A stretch of DNA of 64,000 nucleotides, from contig CBDFKF010000004.1 of assembly GCA_965248765.1 (NCBI GenBank), forward strand, positions 2,418,001 through 2,482,000. The letters are read 5' to 3'. The number at the start of each line of letters is the position of its first letter. Positions within the stretch are counted from its first letter, which is position 1. The stretch comes from CBDFKF01 sp965248765 (GTDB lineage Bacteria > Pseudomonadota > Alphaproteobacteria > VGEJ01). The notes below the pieces were generated by a model. That model did not search any database. It saw only the letters and a program-made list of their open reading frames with translations, and was not told the DNA's origin. Both the position numbers and the translations under genes were made by a program. Below are positions 1 through 9,994 of the stretch, piece by piece.

Positions 1-28
1 TTATAGAGTAATTACCGCCGGCCACCAA

Positions 29-43
29 CGGCTTGAGCAGTGC
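29..43. repeat. Left target-site duplication of IS copy A
   Basis: The 15 bases CGGCTTGAGCAGTGC lie just outside the left end of the IS and recur exactly at 1441-1455 just outside the right end. A direct repeat of this length flanking an IS with inverted ends is a target-site duplication, so this copy arrived by transposition and both ends are still in place. Confidence 0.85.
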
Positions 44-127
44 ATATCACTAACACACGATATGTCCGGTTTATGTACCAGACGATCTGTCCGGATTTAG
101 AAGCTCTCCAGGCTATGGAGGGTTTGG

Positions 128-1302
128 ATGCGCCGGACAGAACAGTTGCAGGGACTGAGATTGATGAAGTTCGAGGAGGTTTACGGCCGCACCCATCGGG
201 GTTGCTTGAGCCAAGCCGAGGCGGCGGAGGTTCTCGGCGTTTCAGAGCGCACCTTCCGGCGCTGGCGCGACCGCTATGAGGCGGACGGCGCGGAAGGGCT
301 CTACGATCGCCGTCTGGGCCGGGTCTCGGCGCGGCGCGCGGCGGTCGACGAGGTGACGGCGCTGTTGGCGCTGTTCGACACCCGCTACTGGGACTTCACC
401 GCCAAGCACTTCCACGAGAAGCTGGTCGCGGACTATGCCTTCAAGCGCAGCTACAACTGGGTGCGGCTGAGCTTGCAGGCCCATGGGCGAAGACGGGCGG
501 CGCCCAGGCGCGGGGCGCACCGGCGCAAGCGGCCGCGCCGCGCGCTGCCCGGCATGATGCTGCATCAAGACGGCTCAAGCCACGCGTGGGTCCCCGATCA
601 GTGGTGGGACCTGATCGTCACCATGGACGACACCACCAGTGAGATCTACTCGGCCTTCTTCGTCGCCGAAGAGGGCACGATGTCGAGCTTTCAGGGGGTG
701 TCCGAGGCGATCCGGGCCAAGGGGCTGTTCTGCTCGCTCTATGCCGACCGCGCGGCCACTACTGGCACACCCCTGAGGCCGGCGGCACGGTCGACAAGGA
801 CAATCCGACCCAGTTCGGCCGCGCCCTGGCCCAGCTCGGCATCGAGCTGATCCCGGCCTACTCGCCCGAGGCAAGGGGGCGCTCGGAACGCATGTTCGCC
901 ACCCTGCAGAAGCGCCTGCCCCAGGAGCTCAGGCTCGCCGGCATCACCGACATGGCCCAGGCCAACCGCTTCCTCAAGGAGCTCTACCTGCCAGGCCACA
1001 ACGCCCGCTTCGCGGTGCCGCCGGAAGCCGAGGGCACCGCCTTCGTGCCCTTCGCCGGTACCCTCGACGACATCCTCTGCGTGCAGCAGGAGCGCACCGT
1101 CTCCAACGACAACACCGTGCGCTACAAACGCCTGGTGCTGGCGATCCCGCCCGACCGCCATCGCCGCCACTACGTCAAGGCAAGGGTCCGGGTCCACGAA
1201 TACCCCGACCGCACCCTCGCCGTCTTCCATGGGCCGCGCTGCCTGGCCCGATACCAGGCCGACGGATCGCCCATCAACACAAGCCACAGACAGGCCGCGT
1301 GA
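128..1302 (+). pseudogene. Frameshifted transposase of IS copy A
   Basis: The frame opening at 128 encodes an N-terminal helix-turn-helix (LSQAEAAEVLGVSERTFRRW) and the first part of a DDE domain with MMLHQDGSSHAW, a likely first catalytic Asp, and MDDTTSEI. At about 752-754 one C is missing compared with copy B (GCGCGGCC here, GCGCCGGCC there), so the frame ends at 850. The rest of the enzyme, including the SPEARGRSERMF segment with the probable catalytic Glu, continues in another frame to the stop at 1300-1302. This gives about 390 codons if repaired. Copy B reads through this point, which shows that copy A is the damaged one. The lesion could also be a sequencing error. Confidence 0.85.
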
Positions 1303-1319
1303 TCCGCTTCGACGCGACC

Positions 1320-1372
1320 GGCCAGTGGATAAGGGGACGGCCGCTCCGCGCCCGTCCCCTTATCCACTGGCC
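1320..1372 (+). repeat. Perfect 21-bp inverted repeat inside the IS
   Basis: The arms 1320-1340 and 1352-1372 are exact reverse complements around an 11-base GC-rich loop. The hairpin lies 18 bases after the transposase stop and before the right inverted end. There is no T-run, so it is not a standard intrinsic terminator on either strand. It may block read-through from outside or form a structured transcript end. Copy B has lost this part. Confidence 0.8.
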
Positions 1373-1440
1373 CAACAACCACAACTGAAGCGGTCAATTC
1401 ATATGGTACATAAACCGGTCAATTCAGTTTGTTCTCGACA

Positions 1441-1455
1441 CGGCTTGAGCAGTGC
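1441..1455. repeat. Right target-site duplication of IS copy A
   Basis: This is the exact repeat of 29-43, directly abutting the right end of the IS. Confidence 0.85.
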
Positions 1456-1545
1456 GCCGTGCAACAAAACACACGGGTGTTGCCGAGATGTAACGACTTG
1501 GGAGTAGCGACGCGCCGTAGTAGCGAAGTTATCGACCGCCGGCGG

Positions 1546-1950
1546 TCATGCGGATCGGCGATCGGAGATCACGAGGCCCGCTTGTTCGAGTTCCCGCCCG
1601 AGCCGACCCGTGACCGCCAGCGCATACATGCGCATGTCGCTTGCGAGCGACCAAAACGGATACTTGAAGGTGGCCGGGCGATTGTGCTCGACAAAGAAAT
1701 GCCCGAACCAGGCAAACGCATAGCCCGACACTAAAGCCAACACGAGCAAAATCCAGAGGTCGCTCGCGATAAAAGCGACTAAACAGGCGAGCGCTAGGCT
1801 TGTTCCGATGTAGTGCAAGCCGCGCGTGACGGGCCGGCTATGTTCGCGCAAGTAATATGGCCAGAACTCGGCATACCGGTCGATCGGGGTCGATCCCACC
1901 TTGGAGCCCGCGTCGCTAGGCGTCGGGGGCGATGGATCGGATGTCGGCAC
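1546..1950 (-). CDS. Mpo1-like / DUF962 membrane protein
   Basis: A 134-residue protein with the family pattern of a cytoplasmic YAEFWPYYLREHSRPVTR segment, a hydrophobic stretch around residues 45-85, and FGHFFVEHNRPATF with paired histidines. Yeast Mpo1, the named member, is an iron-dependent dioxygenase that shortens 2-hydroxy fatty acids; most bacterial members are uncharacterised. It is divergent from the MerR-led acyl-CoA operon, with a 91-base gap that holds a palindromic operator, so a shared control and a lipid role are plausible but inferred. Its length is normal for the family. Confidence 0.8.
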   Translation of the reverse strand: MPTSDPSPPTPSDAGSKVGSTPIDRYAEFWPYYLREHSRPVTRGLHYIGTSLALACLVAFIASDLWILLVLALVSGYAFAWFGHFFVEHNRPATFKYPFWSLASDMRMYALAVTGRLGRELEQAGLVISDRRSA

Positions 1951-1974
1951 AATCGGCCTTCTCGCTGAGACAGA

Positions 1975-1997
1975 TTGACGTTAACGTAAACGTAAAG
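1975..1997. promoter_or_regulatory. LiuR-type MerR operator between divergent genes
   Basis: TTGACGTTAACGTAAA (1975-1990) is a 16-bp imperfect palindrome, followed at once by a third CGTAAA half. It sits in the 91-base gap between the DUF962 gene and the MerR gene. The shape resembles published motifs of LiuR-type MerR regulators of branched-chain and fatty acyl-CoA degradation. The likely binder is the MerR protein encoded next to it. This is inferred from motif and position only. Confidence 0.6.
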
Positions 1998-2041
1998 TAC
2001 ATAGAGCACAAGGTTCCGGTAATCAGGGAGTTGGGCAACGA

Positions 2042-2440
2042 ATGGCGCTGACGCGACCGCGCGAAACACAGGAGCCAAGCCATTTTACCATCGGCGATCT
2101 CGCTCAGGAGTTCGGAGTCACGCCGCGTACCCTTCGTTTTTACGAGGATGGCGGACTGCTCCAGCCGCGCCGCGAAGGGCGCAGCCGAGTCTATAGCCGG
2201 CGTGACCGCGCCCGCTTGAAGCTCATCCTGCGGGGCAAACGGCTGGGCTTTGCCCTAGCGGACATCAAGGAGATGATCGAACTCTACGATGTTGATGACG
2301 GTCAGTCCGAGCAGCTCCGCGTGACGCTACACAAATGCCAAGAGCGGATCGCCACGCTCAGGCGCCAGCGGGACGACATCGACCAAGCGCTCGACGAGCT
2401 GCGCGACGGCTGCACGGCCATCCGTGCACTCCTGCACTAA
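2042..2440 (+). CDS. MerR-family regulator, LiuR-like
   Basis: A 132-residue MerR protein. It has an N-terminal winged helix (FTIGDLAQEFGVTPRTLRFYE, RPRREGRSRVYSRRD), the effector-family linker GFALADIKEMIELYD, and a C-terminal coiled coil (residues about 90-125). It lacks the metal-binding cysteines of metal-sensing MerR proteins; the single Cys pattern near the end is not one. It leads the acyl-CoA degradation operon and its own upstream region carries a palindrome. The best reading is a LiuR-like regulator of acyl-CoA catabolism, probably sensing an acyl-CoA. The next gene starts 16 bases after its stop. Confidence 0.85.
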   Translation: MALTRPRETQEPSHFTIGDLAQEFGVTPRTLRFYEDGGLLQPRREGRSRVYSRRDRARLKLILRGKRLGFALADIKEMIELYDVDDGQSEQLRVTLHKCQERIATLRRQRDDIDQALDELRDGCTAIRALLH

Positions 2441-2456
2441 CAGGGTATTGGCGTCC

Positions 2457-4211
2457 ATGAAGTATGAGCCGACAACCCGCGGCCAGAACTTCTACGCGCT
2501 TGATTCCAACCTTCGCGAGAGGTTCAGGCGACTCGATGCCGACGAGTTCGCCCGCCGCGATTCGCTTCTGGCGTCGTTTGGGGAGTGGGTTGGCGAGGCA
2601 GTGGATGCGGAGGCCGAGTATACCGATCGACACGGCCGCCCGACGCTCGCCGCCTATGACCGCGACGGCAACGTCGTCAACCAGATCCGCTACAACCCGG
2701 CCTGGGAGGCGGTCTCGAGAGAGGTCTTTCGGCGCGGGTTTGTGGGCTTGAACTACGGCGAGGAGCCGGCCGCATTCATGACGACGTTCGTCATGGGCTA
2801 TCTCCTCTCGCAATCGGATGTATCGCTGCACTGTCAGGCGACCGTTACCGGCGCCGTGGCCTACGTGCTCGATCGGTTCGCGCCCAGCGACGTGCGCGAG
2901 CGTTACCTGGCTGACCTCATCCGCATGGATGGGGCGGCACTCACAGGCGGCACTTGGGCCACGGAGTTGCACGGCGGCAGCGATGTCGGCGCGACCACGA
3001 CGGTGGCGCGGCCGGCTGGCGGCGGGTTCCACCTCGAGGGGCTCAAGTGGTTCACGAGCAACGCATCGGGCGGCCCGTCATTAGCGACGGCACGCCCGGA
3101 GGGCGCGCCACCTGGTCCTCGCGGCCTCGGCCTCTACCTCGTGCCAACCGCTACGCCCGATGGCCGCCCCAACCCGATGCGCATCCGACGCCTCAAGGAC
3201 AAGCTCGGGACTTGCGGTATCGCCACGGCCGAGATCGAGCTCGACAACACGTGGGCGGTCGAGGTGGCGCCGCCACCGCTTGGCCTACGACTGATGATGG
3301 AAGCCCTAGCGTTTAGCCGTGTTCATAATGCTATGGCCGCGGTCGGATTGAGCCGCCGGGCATTCCTGGAGGCGATGAGTTTTGCCAGCCACCGAGTCGC
3401 GTTTGACGCCCCGATCACCAGCTTCCCGATGGTGCAGCAGGAGCTGGTCAAGATGCTGGTCGCTGCCGAGTCCGACCTCGACCTCGCGCTCGCGGCCGCG
3501 GTCGCCTTCGATGATTTCCACCAGCGGCTGCGCGCCAGCCCGCCCAGCCCCGAATCGTTGGACGATCGCGCCCAGGCATGGCTCCGCCTCGTTACAGCGC
3601 TCGCCAAATACCAAACGGCGGAGAACGCCAATTGCGTCTGCCGCGGCGCAATCGAGCTCATCGGCGGCAATGCCTATACCTACGATCTCGCGACTCCGCG
3701 GCTTCTTCGCGATGCGCAGGTCACCACCGTTTGGGAGGGGCCAGCGAACATCCAGGCGCTCGAGGTCCTGCGCGTTCTCGAGGAGCGGCACGATGGCTTT
3801 GCGCCCTACGAACGCCGCATCGAAGCGATATGCGCCGCGGCGCCGGAGCCGCTCGCCGACCTTGCGTGTGCGGTCAAGACGGCTCTCGCAGAGTGCGCCG
3901 AAGCAGTCGCGATCATCCGGCGCGATTCGATTGCCCGCCAACACCACGCCCGCCGCTTGATGGCGCTGATGGCCGAGACCCTTGCGGCAGCGCTTTTGCT
4001 CGGTACGGCGAGTGACGATTACGCCGCGGGCGATGCGCGAAAGGCCATCGTCGCTAGGCTTTTCGTGGAGCAACGCCTGATGACGCCACCGCGCCGCGGC
4101 ATCGCTGAGGGCGCCCACTGGTCAAGCCTCTATTTCGAGGCGCTGGTCGGCTACGAAGCAATCCCAGTTACGACTGAGCGATCGCAGCCGGTTCGCGCCG
4201 CAACCAGTTGA
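2457..4211 (+). CDS. Acyl-CoA dehydrogenase, AidB-like long form
   Basis: A 584-residue FAD enzyme that forms the 2,3-double bond of acyl-CoAs. Visible family parts are the FAD-binding LTGGTWATELHGGSDVG and LKWFTSNA (residues about 155-205), LKDKLGTCGIATAEI, ELIGGNAYTYD, and VTTVWEGPANIQ with the catalytic-position Glu near residue 426. The long N-terminal extension and WEG motif place it with the AidB/acyl-CoA dehydrogenase type rather than short chain-specific enzymes. The ATG at 2457 is chosen because an upstream in-frame ATG at 2424 would overlap the MerR gene. The substrate is unknown. Confidence 0.88.
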   Translation: MKYEPTTRGQNFYALDSNLRERFRRLDADEFARRDSLLASFGEWVGEAVDAEAEYTDRHGRPTLAAYDRDGNVVNQIRYNPAWEAVSREVFRRGFVGLNYGEEPAAFMTTFVMGYLLSQSDVSLHCQATVTGAVAYVLDRFAPSDVRERYLADLIRMDGAALTGGTWATELHGGSDVGATTTVARPAGGGFHLEGLKWFTSNASGGPSLATARPEGAPPGPRGLGLYLVPTATPDGRPNPMRIRRLKDKLGTCGIATAEIELDNTWAVEVAPPPLGLRLMMEALAFSRVHNAMAAVGLSRRAFLEAMSFASHRVAFDAPITSFPMVQQELVKMLVAAESDLDLALAAAVAFDDFHQRLRASPPSPESLDDRAQAWLRLVTALAKYQTAENANCVCRGAIELIGGNAYTYDLATPRLLRDAQVTTVWEGPANIQALEVLRVLEERHDGFAPYERRIEAICAAAPEPLADLACAVKTALAECAEAVAIIRRDSIARQHHARRLMALMAETLAAALLLGTASDDYAAGDARKAIVARLFVEQRLMTPPRRGIAEGAHWSSLYFEALVGYEAIPVTTERSQPVRAATS

Positions 4212-4264
4212 GCTGATTTCAACCCGTGTCGGCAATGGCCGGCGCGAGCGAGGGAGACCTACCC

Positions 4265-5401
4265 ATGAAGAACGTCGTTATCGCCGGCTACGCCCGCTCC
4301 CCCTTTCACTTCGCGCGCAAGGGGGCGCTCGCAAAGGTCCGCCCCGACGACATTGCAGCGCAGGTCGTGAGGTCGCTGGTCGAGCGTAGCGGCATCGATC
4401 CCGGGGATATAGAGGACGTGATCGTCGGGTGCGCCTTCCCGGAGGGCGAGCAGGGTTTCAACGTCGCACGTATCATCGAGTTCATCGCCGATCTCCCTGT
4501 CCACGCGGGCGCCACCACCGTCAATCGTTTCTGCGGCTCCTCGATGCAGGCCATCCACATGGCGGCCGGCGCCATTCAACTCGACGCCGGCGAGCTGTTC
4601 GTCTGTGCTGGCGTTGAGTCGATGACGCGGGTGCCGATTGGCGGCTACAACCCGGCGCCCAATCCCGGCCTCTACGAACGCTACCCGGAGGTCTACATCG
4701 ACATGGGGACGACGGCCGAGAACCTGGCTCGCGACCTTGAGATTTCACGGAGCGAGCAGCAACAACTGGCCGTGGATAGTCACGCCAAGGCTAGCGCCGC
4801 GCACAGCGAAGGCAGGTTCGACAACGAGTTGGTCGCCATCGTCGAGGGCAATCTCCGGGTCGAAGAGGACGGCTGCATCCGCCCCGACACCAGCCAAGAC
4901 ATCCTCGATTCCTTGGAACCGGCGTTCGACTCCGAAGGCACGGTAACCGCCGGCACCTCCTCGCCGCTGACTGATGGGGCAGCGGCGGTCATCGTCTGCA
5001 GCGAGGACTACGCCGACCGCCACGGCTTCGACAAACTCGCCCGCCTCAAGAGCATCGGCGTCTCCGGTTGCCGCCCCGAAGTCATGGGCATCGGCCCGGT
5101 GGGGGCGACTGCAAAGGCACTTGAACGCGCCGGCCTCAAGATAGACGACATCGACATCATCGAGCTCAATGAAGCCTTTGCGGCACAGGCGCTGGCAGTG
5201 GTCAAGAAGTCGAACATGGATATCGACAAGATAAACGTCGATGGCGGAGCGATCGCGATCGGCCATCCACTCGGTGCCACGGGCGCCCGCATCACCGGCA
5301 AGGCCGCCTCGCTCCTGCGCCGTGAAGGCAAGCGCTACGCGTTGGCAACCCAATGCATCGGCGGCGGTCAGGGTATCGCGACGGTCCTCGAGGCAGCTTA
5401 A
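4265..5401 (+). CDS. fadA: Acetyl-CoA C-acyltransferase (thiolase)
   Basis: A 378-residue thiolase that cleaves 3-ketoacyl-CoA to acetyl-CoA and a shortened acyl-CoA. The nucleophilic Cys is residue 90 in NRFCGSSMQA. NEAFAAQ, AIGHPLGATGARI (catalytic His) and the second Cys in ATQCIGGGQG are all present. The start at 4265 follows a GAGGGAGA ribosome site and matches the usual family N-terminus (MKNVVIAGYARSPF). The last base of its TAA is the first base of the next ATG, so it is translationally coupled to the fadN-like gene. The gene order is fadA-fadN-fadE, a rearrangement of the Bacillus fadNAE set. Confidence 0.92.
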   Translation: MKNVVIAGYARSPFHFARKGALAKVRPDDIAAQVVRSLVERSGIDPGDIEDVIVGCAFPEGEQGFNVARIIEFIADLPVHAGATTVNRFCGSSMQAIHMAAGAIQLDAGELFVCAGVESMTRVPIGGYNPAPNPGLYERYPEVYIDMGTTAENLARDLEISRSEQQQLAVDSHAKASAAHSEGRFDNELVAIVEGNLRVEEDGCIRPDTSQDILDSLEPAFDSEGTVTAGTSSPLTDGAAAVIVCSEDYADRHGFDKLARLKSIGVSGCRPEVMGIGPVGATAKALERAGLKIDDIDIIELNEAFAAQALAVVKKSNMDIDKINVDGGAIAIGHPLGATGARITGKAASLLRREGKRYALATQCIGGGQGIATVLEAA

Positions 5402-7740
5402 TGGGAGAGATCCGCAAAGTCGGCGTGCTCGGCGCGGGCGTCATGGGCAGCGGCATCGCTGCCCAAGTCGCCAATGCCGGAATACCGGTGGTGCTGCTCG
5501 ACATCGTCCCCGACGGCGCGGATGATCGCAGCGCGCTCGCTGCCGGCGCCATCGCGCGTATGGCCAAGGCTCGGCCGGCGCCGCTCATGGATCCGTCGAA
5601 CGCCAAGCTCATCACACCCGGCAATATCGAGGACCATCTCGACCTGCTCGCTGATTGCGATTGGATCTGCGAGGCGGTGTTGGAGAACCTGGCCGTCAAG
5701 CACGCCACCTACCCCAAGGTGGACGCGGTGCGACGCGCCGGTTCGATCCTCACCTCCAACACCTCGACGATACCGTTGGCCGCGCTGCTCGACGGCATGC
5801 CTCCCGGACTAGCCGCTGACTTCGCCGTCACCCACTTCTTCAATCCACCGCGCTATATGCGGCTCTTGGAGATCGTTAGTGGCCCCGAGACGCGAGCCGA
5901 GGCGATCGAGGCTTTGAGCACTTTTGCCGATCGACGACTCGGCAAAGAGGTGGTCTTGTGCAAGGATACGCCGGCCTTCATCGCCAACCGGATCGGCATC
6001 CTGTGGAGCACGGCGGCGATGGTCGAGGCACTCGCCATGGGCCTCACAGTTGAGGAAGCCGATGCTATCGTCGGCCGGCCGATGGGTATCCCCAAAACCG
6101 GGATTTTCGGGCTGCTGGACCTGACGGGCATCGACCTTGCCCCGCACATCAACGAGAGCATGCTGGAACTGCTCCCCCCCGACGATCAGTTCCGCGAGGT
6201 CTTTGAGCCGGGGGGTGCGCTTGCCGGCGTGATCGCCGGCATGGTCGAGGAGGGCTACACCGGGCGAAAGGGAAAGGGCGGTTTCTACCGTTTGAACAAG
6301 CGGAACGGCTCGCGCGTCAAGGAGGCGCGCGACCTCAAAACCGGCGAATACCGCCTCGCCGATAAGCCGCGCTTCGAGAGCGTCGATGCCGCCAAGCGGG
6401 GCGGACTGCGGGCGCTCGTTGAGCATCCGGACAAGGGCGGGCAGTATGCTTGGCGGGTACTGCGCCACGTCCTGCGCTATGCCGCGTCGTTGGTGCCCGA
6501 GATCAGCGACAACATCGTCTCGGTCGACCGCGCGATGCGCACCGGCTACGCCTGGAAGCAGGGACCGTTCGAGCAGATCGATGCGATCGGTGCCGCATGG
6601 TTCGCTGAACGGCTCGCAGCCGACGGCCTGCCGGTGCCCGAGTTCCTGGAGATCGCCGGCGATCGCTCGCTTTACCGCGAGGACGGCGCGAGCGCCCAGT
6701 ACCTGGGCACTGACGGCGACTATCACAATATCGAGGTGCGCGGGGGCGCCTGGCTACTCGCCGACCGCAAGCGCGCGCAGGAGGCCATCGCCAAGAATGG
6801 CTCGGCCAGCTTGTGGGACATTGGCGATGGCGTCGCCTGCCTCGAGTTCCACAGCAAGATGAACTCGATCGACGGCGATACGATCTCCATGATCCGCGAG
6901 GCGACCAAGATCGACAAGCGCGGCTTCAAGGCGCTGGTGATCGGCAACGATGCCCAAAACTTCTCGGTCGGCGCCAACATCGGGCTCGCCCTGTTCGCGG
7001 CCAACACCGCCATGTGGCCATTGTTGGAACAGTCGGTGCGGGGCGGCCAGGAGGCACTACTCGCGCTCAAGTACACCTCGTTTCCGGTGGTCGGCGCGCC
7101 CGCCGGCATGGCATTGGGCGGCGGCTGCGAGGTACTTCTGCATTGTGATGCCATCCAAGCCCACGCCGAGAGCTATATCGGGTTGGTCGAGTTCGGTGTG
7201 GGACTGATCCCGGGCTGGGGCGGCACCAAGGAAATGGTGATGCGCAACTATCTCGCACCGGGTCGCCCTGGTGGCCCAATGCCGCCAGTCGCCGCGGCGT
7301 TCGAAACCATCAGCTTGGCCAAAGTCGCCACCTCAGCCGCCGAGGGCAGGCGCCTGCGTTTCCTGCGTGAGAGCGACGACATCACCATGAACCGCGCCCG
7401 TGTGCTCGCCGATGCCAAGGCGCGCGCGCTCGAGTTGGCGGCCGACTATGCGCCGCCCGAGCCGGCAGAAGTGGCTCTGCCGGGACCGACCGGCAGAATC
7501 GCGTTGGAGATGTCCGTCGATGGCTTCGTGAAGTCCGGCAAGGCGACCGCCCACGACGGCGTGGTCGCACGCGCACTCGCGCGCGTTGTCTCGGGCGGCG
7601 AGACCGACATGACCGAGGCGGTTTCCGAGAAGGACCTCATGGGGCTCGAGCGCGAGGCCTTCCTCGAGCTCATTCGCACACCCGCGACGCTCGATCGCAT
7701 GGCGCACATGCTCGAGACCGGCAAGCCGCTCCGCAACTAA
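5401..7740 (+). CDS. fadN: 3-hydroxyacyl-CoA dehydrogenase / enoyl-CoA hydratase fusion
   Basis: A 779-residue bifunctional beta-oxidation enzyme. The dehydrogenase comes first, with NAD-binding GVLGAGVMGSGIAAQ (residues about 8-22) and THFFNPPRYMRLLEIV carrying the catalytic His near 143. The crotonase-type hydratase follows from about residue 470, with FSVGANIG, AGMALGGGCEVLLHCD and SYIGLVEFGVGLIPGWGG. This order is that of FadN, the reverse of FadB, where the hydratase is N-terminal. It carries out the hydration and NAD-dependent oxidation steps between the two acyl-CoA dehydrogenases and the thiolase. The length matches FadN. Confidence 0.92.
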   Translation: MGEIRKVGVLGAGVMGSGIAAQVANAGIPVVLLDIVPDGADDRSALAAGAIARMAKARPAPLMDPSNAKLITPGNIEDHLDLLADCDWICEAVLENLAVKHATYPKVDAVRRAGSILTSNTSTIPLAALLDGMPPGLAADFAVTHFFNPPRYMRLLEIVSGPETRAEAIEALSTFADRRLGKEVVLCKDTPAFIANRIGILWSTAAMVEALAMGLTVEEADAIVGRPMGIPKTGIFGLLDLTGIDLAPHINESMLELLPPDDQFREVFEPGGALAGVIAGMVEEGYTGRKGKGGFYRLNKRNGSRVKEARDLKTGEYRLADKPRFESVDAAKRGGLRALVEHPDKGGQYAWRVLRHVLRYAASLVPEISDNIVSVDRAMRTGYAWKQGPFEQIDAIGAAWFAERLAADGLPVPEFLEIAGDRSLYREDGASAQYLGTDGDYHNIEVRGGAWLLADRKRAQEAIAKNGSASLWDIGDGVACLEFHSKMNSIDGDTISMIREATKIDKRGFKALVIGNDAQNFSVGANIGLALFAANTAMWPLLEQSVRGGQEALLALKYTSFPVVGAPAGMALGGGCEVLLHCDAIQAHAESYIGLVEFGVGLIPGWGGTKEMVMRNYLAPGRPGGPMPPVAAAFETISLAKVATSAAEGRRLRFLRESDDITMNRARVLADAKARALELAADYAPPEPAEVALPGPTGRIALEMSVDGFVKSGKATAHDGVVARALARVVSGGETDMTEAVSEKDLMGLEREAFLELIRTPATLDRMAHMLETGKPLRN

Positions 7741-7762
7741 CACCTCGCATCCGAGAAACGCC

Positions 7763-9553
<1,791 letters not shown>

Positions 9554-9590
9554 CAGCCAGCTCATTACAGAAGACGAGGGAGATCGACGC

Positions 9591-9887
9591 ATGAGCCTTG
9601 AATCGCTGACCGAAGGCGTGCGCGAGCGGGTGGGCACGGACTCGAGCCTCAATGCCACCATCAAGTTCGACTTCGGCGCCGACGGCGTGATCTACATCGA
9701 TGGCGCATCGACCCCTAGCACCGTGACCAACGAGGACAACGAGGCCGACTGCACCATCGGCATGTCGATCGCCGATTTCCAGGGCATCGCCGATGGTGAT
9801 CTCGACGCGACGACCGCCTTCATGATGGGCAAGCTCAAGGTGAGCGGCGACATGGGCATCGCCATGCGGCTGCGCGAGGTCTTGTAG
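9591..9887 (+). CDS. SCP2 sterol-binding domain protein
   Basis: A 98-residue stand-alone SCP2 domain (VRERVGTDSSLNATIKFDFG, DCTIGMSIADFQGIADGDLD, FMMGKLKVSGDMGIAMRL). SCP2 domains bind acyl-CoA or other lipids in a hydrophobic tunnel. It closes the beta-oxidation operon, 37 bases after fadE, which suits a carrier or trapping role for acyl-CoA intermediates. The start at 9591 follows GAGGGAGA. A domain of this size is usual for alphaproteobacterial members. Confidence 0.9.
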   Translation: MSLESLTEGVRERVGTDSSLNATIKFDFGADGVIYIDGASTPSTVTNEDNEADCTIGMSIADFQGIADGDLDATTAFMMGKLKVSGDMGIAMRLREVL

Positions 9888-9994
9888 CGGTTACCCCCCG
9901 AGCCGAGCGGCATGGCCCTCCCGTCGGACTTGCGGGGCTCGCCTTCCGGACGCGCCGGCACCGGCGCACCTCACCACGGGCCAGCCCTCTCTAG

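Larger units (their letters stand above)
44..1440 (+). mobile_element. IS1202/ISNCY-like insertion sequence, copy A (complete ends)
   Basis: An element of about 1.4 kb with one transposase gene. Near the ends CCGGTTTATGTACCA (66-80) recurs inverted at 1404-1418. The outer ends also resemble each other when one is reverse-complemented: TATCACTAACACACG on the left and TGTCGAGAACAAACT on the right. TGTCCGG is repeated directly at 64-70 and 89-95 near the left end. A 15-bp duplication flanks the element. Long target duplications and TGTC-type ends are, as I recall, features of the IS1202 group formerly in ISNCY; the family name is a recognition call, not a search result. A second, truncated copy lies at 39400-40432 and differs by two substitutions in the shared transposase coding region, one at the tip, and one indel. 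Confidence 0.8.
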
